A stretch of DNA of 64,000 nucleotides, taken from NCBI GenBank assembly GCA_003140175.1, contig PLJD01000069.1, positions 16,093-80,092 on the forward strand, written 5' to 3'. The DNA comes from Actinomycetota bacterium (GTDB lineage: Bacteria; Actinomycetota; Acidimicrobiia; IMCC26256; PALSA-555). Position 1 is the first letter of the stretch. Each line of letters opens with the position of its first letter. The notes beneath the pieces were generated by a model that was given only the letters and a program-made list of their open reading frames with translations, was not told the DNA's origin and made no database searches. Shown in pieces: positions 26,301 to 33,301 of this stretch. The translations under genes were made by a program, and so were the position numbers.

Positions 26301-26306
26301 TACGCT
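26301..26306 (+). promoter_or_regulatory. putative -10 box (TACGCT) ahead of aat
   Basis: TACGCT is followed after 8 nt by a GTG that opens a 49-codon ORF, and about 170 nt later by aat. Confidence 0.45.
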
Positions 26307-26314
26307 GACGACCC

Positions 26315-26464
26315 GTGTTCCCGGTGCCCGGACGCCCCCTGTCCTCGTCGGACCCGTCGACGGGGGTCGGTCCTGCCGCCCCGCCCCCGACTCGCCGGGC
26401 GGGCCCAGGCCCACATCCCAGGCCGACGGGCGAATCTGGAGGAGCAGGGCCCTGGTCGGGCTGA
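26315..26464 (+). CDS. candidate leaderless small ORF ahead of aat
   Basis: A 49-codon ORF from GTG 26315 to TGA, missing from the ORF track because it is short. The product is rich in Pro, Gly and Ser (starts FPVPGRPLSSSD) with no recognisable domain. It is listed because its GTG lies 8 nt after a TACGCT hexamer, the same geometry as the clear leaderless genes in this window, and because aat begins 11 nt after its stop. It may be a leader peptide or only an open 5' UTR. Pro-rich composition is common in chance high-GC ORFs, so confidence is low. Confidence 0.3.
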   Translation: MFPVPGRPLSSSDPSTGVGPAAPPPTRRAGPGPHPRPTGESGGAGPWSG

Positions 26465-26475
26465 GCGGGCCGGTT

Positions 26476-27138
26476 GTGCCGCCGCCCACGCAATGGACGC
26501 TGCCCGACCCGCACGACGCGAGGAGCGAGCTGGTCGGCACCGGCGGCGACCTCGAGCCGGGCACGTTGCTGGCCGCCTACCAGCACGGCCTGTTCCCCAT
26601 GCGGCTCGAGGACCGCGGCCCGCTCGGCTGGTGGTCACCCGACCCGCGGGGGATCATCCCGATCGAGGCGTGGCGCGGCGCCCGTTCGCTGCGGCGGGCG
26701 ACTCGCCGGTTCGACGTCACGGTCAACACGGCGTTCATGCAGGTCGTGCGGGGCTGCGCTGACCCCACCCGCCCGCACGGCTGGATCGACCAGGAGTTCC
26801 TCGCCGCCTACGGGCGACTCCACGCGCTGGGGTGGGCCCACAGTGTCGAAGTGTGGGGACCGCCCGGCGACGAAGCACCGATCCTGGTCGGCGGCCTGTA
26901 CGGCGTCGCGATCGGCGGGCTCTTCGCCGGCGAGTCGATGTTCCATCGGGCTCGCGACGCGTCGAAGGTGGCGCTGCTGGCGCTCATCGAGCGACTCCGA
27001 GTCGGGGGTGGTGTGCTACTCGACGTGCAGTGGTGCACCCCGCACCTCGCCACGCTCGGAGCCGTCGAGGTGCGCCGAGATTCCTACCTGGAGATGCTCC
27101 GCGACGCGGTGCACCGACCCTCGCTGCGGCTGACCTGA
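26476..27138 (+). CDS. aat: leucyl/phenylalanyl-tRNA--protein transferase
   Basis: A 220-residue N-end-rule enzyme that moves Leu or Phe from aminoacyl-tRNA to the N-terminal Lys or Arg of proteins, marking them for ClpS/ClpAP. Family motifs are all visible: AAYQHGLFPM, LGWWSPDPRGIIP, YGRLHALGWAHSVEVW, GVAIGGLFAGESMFHRA and the C-terminal LDVQWCTPHLATLGAVEV. Length and order match the family. GTG 26476 is chosen; the overlapping 219-residue ORF in another frame is a shadow. It is convergent with the diiron protein gene with a 7-nt gap. Confidence 0.95.
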   Translation: MPPPTQWTLPDPHDARSELVGTGGDLEPGTLLAAYQHGLFPMRLEDRGPLGWWSPDPRGIIPIEAWRGARSLRRATRRFDVTVNTAFMQVVRGCADPTRPHGWIDQEFLAAYGRLHALGWAHSVEVWGPPGDEAPILVGGLYGVAIGGLFAGESMFHRARDASKVALLALIERLRVGGGVLLDVQWCTPHLATLGAVEVRRDSYLEMLRDAVHRPSLRLT

Positions 27139-27145
27139 GGAGCGG

Positions 27146-28282
27146 TTAGCCGACCTGGGCTCGGTCGGCGGCGACCGCGTCGAGCAGCGCATACTCGACT
27201 TCGGTGTCGGGCGCGTCCTCGAAGTCGATGACGCCGATCTCGGTGAACCGATCCCGCAGCCAGCCGTCGCCGGCGTCGAGCAGCCCGAGCTTCTTGCAGT
27301 TCGGGACGATCTTGGAGAACAACGACGCCTGGAACGGGTTGACACCGGGGCGGCGGATCTCGAACAGCATGCGGGTGATGCTCTCCCGGTCGACCCCGCA
27401 GCGTTCCCACACCGCGTGCATCATGAGCCGGTCGCGCATCCGCAACGCCGCCTCGAAGGCGAACTCCTGACGCTCCCGGATCTCAGTCCCGCTGAGCCCT
27501 TGGTAGTACTCCTGGAGCGACACGACCCCGAACGCGACGTGTCGGGCCTCGTCGCTGAGCACGTAGCGCAGCAGCTTCTTGAGGAGCGGCTCCTCGGTGA
27601 CCTGATGCATGAACCCGAACGCGGCGAGGGCGAGGCCCTCGATCATGATCTGCATCCCCATGTATGTCATGTCCCAGCGGCTGTCACGGATGACATCGTC
27701 GATGAGGAGCTGCAGGTTGGGGTTCACCGGGTAGCGACCCCCGAGTTTCGTGTCGAGGTAGCGGGAGAAGACCTCGACGTGGCGCGCCTCGTCCATGACT
27801 TGGGTGGCGGCGTAGTACTTGGCGTCGATCCACGGCACCGTCTCGACGATCTTGCCCGTGCAGACCAGCGCGCCCTGCTCGCCGTGAAGGAACTGGCTCA
27901 TCCGCCACCGGAATGCCTCGATCCCGAAGTGGGTCCATTCCGCCGGGCCCCAGGAGGCGAGCGGCGAGCCGGGCAGATCGGTGAGCCGGGCCCGGATCGG
28001 CGCGGCGGCGGCCTGCATGAACTGGGCGACCTTCTCCACGTCGACTTCGGTGGACCAGTCGAGGTCGGTGGTGCCGTTCCACTGGGACGTCTTGGCCCGC
28101 TCGTAGAGCTTGGAGAGGCCATGGCGGGTGCGTTCGTAGTCCCAGGTGAACACCGCGTCCCCGCCGACCGGCGTGGCGTGGCTCTGAGCGCCGAAGTCGA
28201 GTCCGTCGTCGGCGAGGATCGACTCGACGGCGTTGACGTCGGCTCGCCCGAGCGGCTGAAACTCGGTGTCGGCGCTGCTCAT
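27146..28282 (-). CDS. ferritin-like/R2-like diiron protein
   Basis: A 378-residue helical protein with the complete E / ExxH / E / ExxH set of a dinuclear iron four-helix bundle: Glu135 (HGEQGAL), Glu165-x2-His168 (MDEARHVE), Glu215 (MIEGLAL) and Glu245-x2-His248 (SDEARHVAFG). This fits ferritin-like oxidases or oxygenases (R2/AurF/fatty-acid desaturase-like). The substrate is not evident. The ATG at 28282 has a GGAG ribosome site and a TAGCAT hexamer about 64 nt upstream; the longer track start is upstream antisense sequence. It may act on a fatty acyl or aromatic substrate given the many lipid genes nearby, which is inference. Confidence 0.8.
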   Translation of the reverse strand: MSSADTEFQPLGRADVNAVESILADDGLDFGAQSHATPVGGDAVFTWDYERTRHGLSKLYERAKTSQWNGTTDLDWSTEVDVEKVAQFMQAAAAPIRARLTDLPGSPLASWGPAEWTHFGIEAFRWRMSQFLHGEQGALVCTGKIVETVPWIDAKYYAATQVMDEARHVEVFSRYLDTKLGGRYPVNPNLQLLIDDVIRDSRWDMTYMGMQIMIEGLALAAFGFMHQVTEEPLLKKLLRYVLSDEARHVAFGVVSLQEYYQGLSGTEIRERQEFAFEAALRMRDRLMMHAVWERCGVDRESITRMLFEIRRPGVNPFQASLFSKIVPNCKKLGLLDAGDGWLRDRFTEIGVIDFEDAPDTEVEYALLDAVAADRAQVG

Positions 28283-28615
28283 GGGCACTCCAGGATCGGG
28301 CAGTGGGTCCAGTTCCGAGCGGTTCGCAACTGGGTGGACAGCCGCGATGCTATCGGTCGTGGCGGTCATCGGCCGCGAGGCCGCCGCAGCCGTCAGGGCA
28401 GGGGAGCCGACCGCCGATCCCAATCGTTCGGCGTCGGTGTCGCTTGGTGGGTGCGCACGGACGTGCCGATGGCGTTCGGCTCTTCGTTGGCGCGACCTGC
28501 TGCGGCGCGAAGCACCATGTGGCCCCGCAGACCAGGAGGCGCGGTGAACCGGTCATCGCTGCAGTTACGCTCGAGCCGCAAGGACGCCGAACCTGTGGGA
28601 CGCGGGGTAGAGGAC
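28283..28615. other. 333-bp divergent intergenic region
   Basis: No convincing gene is seen. It carries two probable -10 boxes: TAGCAT on the minus strand (28352-28347) for the diiron gene and TACGCT on the plus strand (28566-28571) for the SDR, the latter giving a leader of about 38 nt with an AGAGG ribosome site. The track ORFs across it have composition of antisense shadows. Confidence 0.5.
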
Positions 28616-29428
28616 ATGAGGCTCGACGGCAAGGTCGCGCTCATCACCGGTTCGACTCGGGGCATCGGGCGCGCCGCGGCGGAGCGCTTCGCTGCCGAGG
28701 GGGCGAGCGTCGTCGTGACGGGCCGCAGCCGCGACACCGGGGCGCAGGTCGAGCGCGGTATCCGCGATGCCGGCGGCGAGGCCACGTACGTCCCGACCGA
28801 CCTCGGACGAGAAGACGAGGTGATCGCCGCGGTCCGAGCGGCGGTCGAACGCTACGGCCGACTGACGACGCTGGTGAACAACGCGGCGCCGACGGAGCTG
28901 ATGGGTCCGGGTCGCCTCGACCGGCGTGTCACCGAGCTCACGAACGACGCGTGGGACTCGATCATGCTCGTGGGTCTCAAGGCGGTGATGTGGGCGTGCA
29001 AATACTCGATTCCCGAGATCGCCAAGGCCGGTGGTGGAGCCATCGTCAACGTTTCGTCTGCCGCCTCGGCTCTCGGCACGCCGGGCCTCGACACCTACAC
29101 GGCGCTGAAGGGCGCGCTCAACACCCTGACCCGCTCCATGGCCGTCGAGTACGCGCCCGACAACATTCGGTGCAACGGGATCATCTCGGGCATGGTGCTG
29201 AGCAGCGAAGGAGCGTTCAAGCTGATGGAGGATCCGGTCATTGGACCGGCGACCCGGGCTCTGCACCTGACTCGGCTCGGCATACCCGACGACATCGCGA
29301 ACGCGGCCTTGTTCCTGGCATCCGACGAGGCGGCGTTCATTACCGGGGCGCTGGTGCCCGTCGACGGCGGTGTCACCGCCCGGATGCCGGTCCCCGACCT
29401 CTCCGCGGCGGGCGTTGACCTGGGATGA
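28616..29428 (+). CDS. short-chain dehydrogenase/reductase
   Basis: A 270-residue SDR beginning MRLDGKVALITGSTRGIG. LVNNAA, the catalytic Ser region NVSSAASALG and YTALK (YxxxK) follow, and the C-terminal ITGALVPVDGG is the usual FabG-like end. An AGAGG ribosome site precedes ATG 28616; the 670-residue track ORF is an upstream extension. GRSRDTG after beta-2 suggests NADP(H). It is followed after 43 nt by a sugar-isomerase-like gene, probably in the same transcript. Confidence 0.9.
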   Translation: MRLDGKVALITGSTRGIGRAAAERFAAEGASVVVTGRSRDTGAQVERGIRDAGGEATYVPTDLGREDEVIAAVRAAVERYGRLTTLVNNAAPTELMGPGRLDRRVTELTNDAWDSIMLVGLKAVMWACKYSIPEIAKAGGGAIVNVSSAASALGTPGLDTYTALKGALNTLTRSMAVEYAPDNIRCNGIISGMVLSSEGAFKLMEDPVIGPATRALHLTRLGIPDDIANAALFLASDEAAFITGALVPVDGGVTARMPVPDLSAAGVDLG

Positions 29429-29471
29429 CGACCCGCGCCGATGGTGCGCCCGGCGCTGAGCCGATCGGCTG

Positions 29472-30284
29472 ATGCATCCCCAGCTGTCGGTCAGTGCCGT
29501 CTCGTCGTGGCGGTGGTCACTCGACGAGGACCTCCGGTGCTGGGCCGATCTCGGCGTCGACCAGGTGGGTCTGTCGTTCCGGAAACTTGCGGACGCGGGG
29601 GTCGCCGCGGGAGCGCGGCGGGTCCGAGATGCCGGCCTGCGGGTCACGAACCTCGTCGAGCTGGGTTGGTGGGTCCTCGACGAGCCAGCAACCTGGGGTC
29701 CCCAGCAGGCTCGCCTCCTGAGCGCCCTCGACGCCGCCGCGATGACCGGGGCGCGGTGCCTGGTTCTCACGAGCGGGCCGGCGGGACGCCTAGCCTGGGA
29801 CGACGCGCTCGAAGCCCTGGCGGGCGCGATCTCACCGGTGCGGTCCGAGGCGGACGCGCGCGGGATCACCCTCGCGCTGGAGCACACCGGATCGCTGCGG
29901 CTCGACCTCAGCTTCGTGACCACCCTGCGCGACGCGATCGATGCGGCGCGTGCGCTTGGAATCGCGGTCTGCGTCGAGGTGAACTCCTGCTTCGCGGAGC
30001 GCGCCCTGGAGCGCACATTGCGCGCCGACATCGATGCCCTCGCCCATGTCCAGGTGAGCGACTTTGTGATCGGGAGCCGGTGCACACCCGATCGGGCGGT
30101 GCCCGGCGACGGCGACATTCCGCTGGGGCGCATCGTGACTGCGCTCGTGCGCGCTGGGTACCGCGGCGCGTTTGAACTTGAGCTGGTGGGACCGCGGATC
30201 GAGGGCGAGGGCTACCCGAGCGCGATCCGGCGCGGGGTGGAGCACCTCGAGCGCGTGCTGGCGAGCGCCGAGGCACCCCAATAG
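29472..30284 (+). CDS. sugar phosphate isomerase/epimerase-like TIM-barrel protein
   Basis: A 270-residue protein of the xylose isomerase-like TIM barrel family. Strand-end metal ligands appear as a Glu in ALEHTGS, an Asp/Glu pair around VEVNSCF and VQVSDF, and a terminal Glu in FELELVGPRI. The pattern matches the IolE/IolI and hydroxypyruvate isomerase-like group. Several members act as epimerases or dehydratases on inositols or keto sugars, but fused annotations are unreliable. No ribosome site is seen before the ATG, and it probably relies on read-through from the upstream SDR. A redox-plus-isomerase pair for a polyol is possible. Confidence 0.78.
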   Translation: MHPQLSVSAVSSWRWSLDEDLRCWADLGVDQVGLSFRKLADAGVAAGARRVRDAGLRVTNLVELGWWVLDEPATWGPQQARLLSALDAAAMTGARCLVLTSGPAGRLAWDDALEALAGAISPVRSEADARGITLALEHTGSLRLDLSFVTTLRDAIDAARALGIAVCVEVNSCFAERALERTLRADIDALAHVQVSDFVIGSRCTPDRAVPGDGDIPLGRIVTALVRAGYRGAFELELVGPRIEGEGYPSAIRRGVEHLERVLASAEAPQ

Positions 30285-30285
30285 T

Positions 30286-30600
30286 TCAGGCGAACGGGAG
30301 ACCCTTGGCCCGCGCCGAGCGGGCGTAGGTCACCTCGGGCGGCCGGGCCAGCAGACCGCCCAAGCGAGCCACGACGTCGCGGACCGCGGCGCTGTCTCGG
30401 TGGACGGCGAGCGCACGGTCGTCGTCGTACACCTCGTAGAAGAGGACGACGTCAGGCTCCTCGGTTGCCTCGTGCATCGCGAAGACCACCGTGCCCGGTT
30501 CCGCGGCGACGGCGTCATGGAGCGACTCGAAGGCAGCCCGGAGTTCGTCCCGACGGCCCGGTGCCGCCTCGAGTCGGGTGAACACGGCGATCGGCGCCAC
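30286..30600 (-). CDS. putative quinol monooxygenase (ABM domain)
   Basis: A 104-residue protein of the antibiotic biosynthesis monooxygenase (YgiN-like) family, a dimeric ferredoxin-like alpha-beta barrel. PIAVFTRLEAAPGRRDELRAAF, the GTVVFAMHEATEEPDVVLFYEVY core and the Asp/His-rich AVHRDSAAV are the usual segments. Such proteins oxidise quinols or act as heme-degrading relatives; no heme motif is clear. GTG 30600 is chosen over the track start because a TACCCT hexamer sits 6 nt upstream. Confidence 0.83.
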   Translation of the reverse strand: MAPIAVFTRLEAAPGRRDELRAAFESLHDAVAAEPGTVVFAMHEATEEPDVVLFYEVYDDDRALAVHRDSAAVRDVVARLGGLLARPPEVTYARSARAKGLPFA

Positions 30601-30606
30601 GGACGG

Positions 30607-30612
30607 AGGGTA
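30607..30612 (-). promoter_or_regulatory. leaderless-type -10 box (TACCCT) of the ABM monooxygenase
   Basis: TACCCT on the minus strand, 6 nt before GTG 30600. Confidence 0.5.
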
Positions 30613-30797
30613 TGCCGATCGCTCCCCGTCGGCCACGAAGGAGCCAACCCCCAAGACGATCACTCAACTCGGCGGCAACTCGGCGACCCTCCGGGTCATC
30701 GGCGCCGCCGCGTGGGGCGAGCTCCTCGCCCGGATTCCTCGCCCAGGAACAGGTCGTGGGTCAGTTAGAAACGGGCCCACTCCCCAGGATCGTGGCT

Positions 30798-30818
30798 GGT
30801 ACCGCCAAACGGTACCCT
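30798..30818 (+). promoter_or_regulatory. palindrome overlapping the -10 box of the ArsC-like gene
   Basis: A perfect inverted repeat GGTACCG-CCAAA-CGGTACC (30798-30816). Its right arm overlaps the TACCCT hexamer (30813-30818), which lies 6 nt before GTG 30825. A dimeric repressor bound here would block the promoter. It could also be chance; each arm contains the self-complementary GGTACC. Confidence 0.45.
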
Positions 30819-30824
30819 GCGGGC

Positions 30825-31181
30825 GTGGCGGATCTGCTCGTGTACCACAACCCGGTGTGCTCGAAGTCTCGGGGCGCCATCGAGATCCTGAGCGAGCGGG
30901 GCGCCGACGTCGAGGTGATCCAGTACCTGCAGGCACCCCCGGACCGTGCCGCGCTCGAGCGCATCGTGGACGCCATCGACGAGCCACCCGCGGCGCTGGT
31001 GCGCCACGACGACCGGTTTCGCGAGCTGGGCCTCGACCCGGACTCCTACCAGGAGCGCGACGCGGTCATCACGCTGCTGCTCGAGCACCCGGAGCTCCTG
31101 CAACGACCGGTGATCATTCGCGACGGACGGGGCGTCATCGCCCGGCCTTCGGAGCGGGTGCTCGAGCTGCTCGACGACTAG
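30825..31181 (+). CDS. ArsC/Spx-type arsenate reductase-like protein
   Basis: A 118-residue thioredoxin-fold protein of the ArsC (glutaredoxin-dependent) family. The active Cys lies in HNPVCSKSRGA near the N-terminus, followed by the conserved VIQYLQAPPDR and the C-terminal RPVIIRDGRGVIARPSE block (RP-x-cisPro region). True arsenate reductases have an Arg triad; the Arg of RPVII and RPSE are in place. GTG 30825 is fixed by the TACCCT hexamer; the 189-residue track ORF reads through the palindrome. Arsenate reductase or a YffB-like relative are both possible, as no ars genes are adjacent. Confidence 0.8.
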   Translation: MADLLVYHNPVCSKSRGAIEILSERGADVEVIQYLQAPPDRAALERIVDAIDEPPAALVRHDDRFRELGLDPDSYQERDAVITLLLEHPELLQRPVIIRDGRGVIARPSERVLELLDD

Positions 31182-31192
31182 GGAGGGACACG

Positions 31193-32467
31193 ATGCCCGA
31201 CGTCAGCGAGGATTCCGTACGCACCGAGCTGGGGGGCTGGCTCCGCGAGTCGTGGGACCCCGACCTGACGGTCGCAGAATGGTGGGCCCGCCTCGCCGAG
31301 TCGGGCTGGGCCGTCCCGACCTGGCCGACGGCGTGGCTGGGCCGCGACCTGCCCCGCGGGCTGGTCGGAGTCGTGGTCGCCGAGCTGCGCGCCGCGGGTG
31401 CCATCGGACCGCCGGCCGGACTGGGGATGCTCTTGGCGGGCCCGACGATCCTGGCGCACGGCACCGACGAGCAGCGTGACCGGTACCTGCGCCCGATCGT
31501 CACTGGTGAGGAGGGCTGGTGCCAGCTCTTCAGCGAGCCCGGCGCCGGGTCGGACCTGGCGAGTCTGCAGACCCGCGCGACACGCGACGGCGACGAATGG
31601 GTGGTCGACGGCCAGAAGGTGTGGACCTCGGGTGCCACGATCGCCGACCTCGGGATGCTTCTGGCCCGTACCAACCCCGACGCGCCGAAGCACCAGGGCA
31701 TCAGTTACTTCTTGTTCCCCATGGACCAGGACGGCGTCGAGGTTCGGCCACTACGCGAGATGACCGGCCGCGCGCTGTTCAGCGAGGTGTTCCTCGACAA
31801 CGCCCGGGTCGCCGATGGGGCGGTCCTCGGCGGGGTCGGTCAGGGTTGGATCGTCGCCAACACGACGTTGGGTGCCGAGCGGGCCGGTCTCGGCACGGGC
31901 GGCTCCGGTGCCGGCGGCGCGGCCTTCCCGGGTCGAAAGGGCGGCATGCTCCAGCAACGGGCCGGGGACCTCGCCGAGCGAGCGGGCCGGGGTGGGGTGC
32001 AGCCGAGCGCGTTCGGGCGGGCGTTCACGGTCCTGAGCGAGCTCGCCGAGAAGCTGGGTCGCGGCGGCGACCCGGTGCTGCGCCAGCGGCTCGCCGAGCT
32101 CTACATGCTGAACGAGGTCGGGCGCATGACGGCGCTGCGCGTCAAGGCGGCGCGGGTGGCGGGACGCGGGCCGGGGCCCGAGGCCAACACCGCCAAGCTG
32201 CTCATGAGCCGGATCGCGCGCCTCGCCCGGGACCTCGGGCCCGAGGTGCTGGGCCCCGAGGGGATGCTCCTCGGTCCGGACACGACCGGCGGCGGCGTGG
32301 TGCAGGAGATGACGCTGTTCGCCCCAGCCCCGTCGATCTACGGCGGGACGGACGAGATCCAAAAGAACATCATCGGCGAGCGGGTCCTCGGGCTTCCGAA
32401 AGAGCCGGGCCCTGACAAGGCGACGCCGTTCAACGAGCTCAAGGTGGGCACCCAGCCCGGCGGGTGA
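31193..32467 (+). CDS. acyl-CoA dehydrogenase family protein
   Basis: A 424-residue acyl-CoA dehydrogenase. The flavin segment WCQLFSEPGAGSDLASL, the GQKVWTSGATIADLG beta-domain strand and the C-terminal APAPSIYGGTDEIQKNIIGERVLGLP are clear. A Gly-rich insertion (about residues 228-260) follows the middle domain. The ATG at 31193 has a strong GGGAGGG ribosome site and lies 11 nt after the ArsC-like stop, so they are co-transcribed. It is the fourth dehydrogenase of this family in the window. Pairing with the downstream thioesterase suggests acyl-chain turnover. Confidence 0.9.
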   Translation: MPDVSEDSVRTELGGWLRESWDPDLTVAEWWARLAESGWAVPTWPTAWLGRDLPRGLVGVVVAELRAAGAIGPPAGLGMLLAGPTILAHGTDEQRDRYLRPIVTGEEGWCQLFSEPGAGSDLASLQTRATRDGDEWVVDGQKVWTSGATIADLGMLLARTNPDAPKHQGISYFLFPMDQDGVEVRPLREMTGRALFSEVFLDNARVADGAVLGGVGQGWIVANTTLGAERAGLGTGGSGAGGAAFPGRKGGMLQQRAGDLAERAGRGGVQPSAFGRAFTVLSELAEKLGRGGDPVLRQRLAELYMLNEVGRMTALRVKAARVAGRGPGPEANTAKLLMSRIARLARDLGPEVLGPEGMLLGPDTTGGGVVQEMTLFAPAPSIYGGTDEIQKNIIGERVLGLPKEPGPDKATPFNELKVGTQPGG

Positions 32468-32522
32468 TCGTCGGCGTTGCGCGTCGGCGCGTCCGCCGAG
32501 CACGAGCGTGCGAGCATGCGGG

Positions 32523-33269
32523 ATGGCCTCGCCGTTGCGGATCGACCCCGACGAGTTCGTCCCGCTGCCGGCGGTCGGGCGTCGCATCACGGTGCGGCGA
32601 ACGGTGCGGCTGCGTGACGTCACCGCGTCGGGGCGGCTGCGCCTCGACGCGCTCGCCGGCTACCTCCAGGATGTGGCGGGCGACGACGTCGACGATGCCG
32701 GGCTGGTCGGCGCGTGGGTGCTCCGCCGCCTCGTCCTGGCCTTCGGCGACCTCCCGACGCTGCGCGACGAGGTGGAGCTGACCACCTTCTGCAGTGGGTA
32801 TGGGAGCCGCTGGGCGGAGCGGCGCACCATCGTCACGGTCGCGGGTCGGGCTTCGGTGGAGGCGGTGGCGCTCTGGGTCTATGTCGACAGCGAGGGCCGT
32901 TCGATGCGGTTGCGCGACTGGTTCTTCGACCAGTACCGGGAGGCGGCGGGTGACCGGCGGGTCACCAGCCGGTTGCGCCTCCCTGGCCGTCCCCCGCCTG
33001 ACTGCGCGGTGCGGGCCTGGCCGTTGCGGGTCACCGACGTGGATGTCCTCGCGCACGTCAACAACGCCGCGTCGTGGGCGGCGGTCGAGGACGAGCTCGA
33101 GCGGCGCTGCCCGGGTCGAGCCCTGGTGCGCGCCGAGATGGAGTACCGGGCGCCGGTGGATCTCGGCGACGCGGTCGTGCTGTGTTCGGCGCTTCGCTCG
33201 GACGCGTTGGAGTGCTGGCTGACCTGCGGCGATGACGTGCGGACGACTGCGATCGTCAGCGTGGGCTGA
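32523..33269 (+). CDS. acyl-ACP thioesterase
   Basis: A 248-residue double hot-dog thioesterase of the FatA/FatB/OleT-associated bacterial family. The N-terminal hot dog has VRRTVRLRDVTASGRLRLDA. The second has WPLRVTDVDVLAHVNNAAS, whose DxxxHxNN motif carries the catalytic Asn and His, then EMEYRAPVDLGD. It hydrolyses fatty acyl-ACP or acyl-CoA. I use the internal ATG 32523 (MASPLRI); GTG 32508 is the track start and no ribosome site separates the options. It is probably the last gene of the arsC-like/dehydrogenase unit. Confidence 0.85.
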   Translation: MASPLRIDPDEFVPLPAVGRRITVRRTVRLRDVTASGRLRLDALAGYLQDVAGDDVDDAGLVGAWVLRRLVLAFGDLPTLRDEVELTTFCSGYGSRWAERRTIVTVAGRASVEAVALWVYVDSEGRSMRLRDWFFDQYREAAGDRRVTSRLRLPGRPPPDCAVRAWPLRVTDVDVLAHVNNAASWAAVEDELERRCPGRALVRAEMEYRAPVDLGDAVVLCSALRSDALECWLTCGDDVRTTAIVSVG

Positions 33270-33301
33270 GTCGACTCCGCCCGGACTCGGCGGTCAGCGC
33301 C

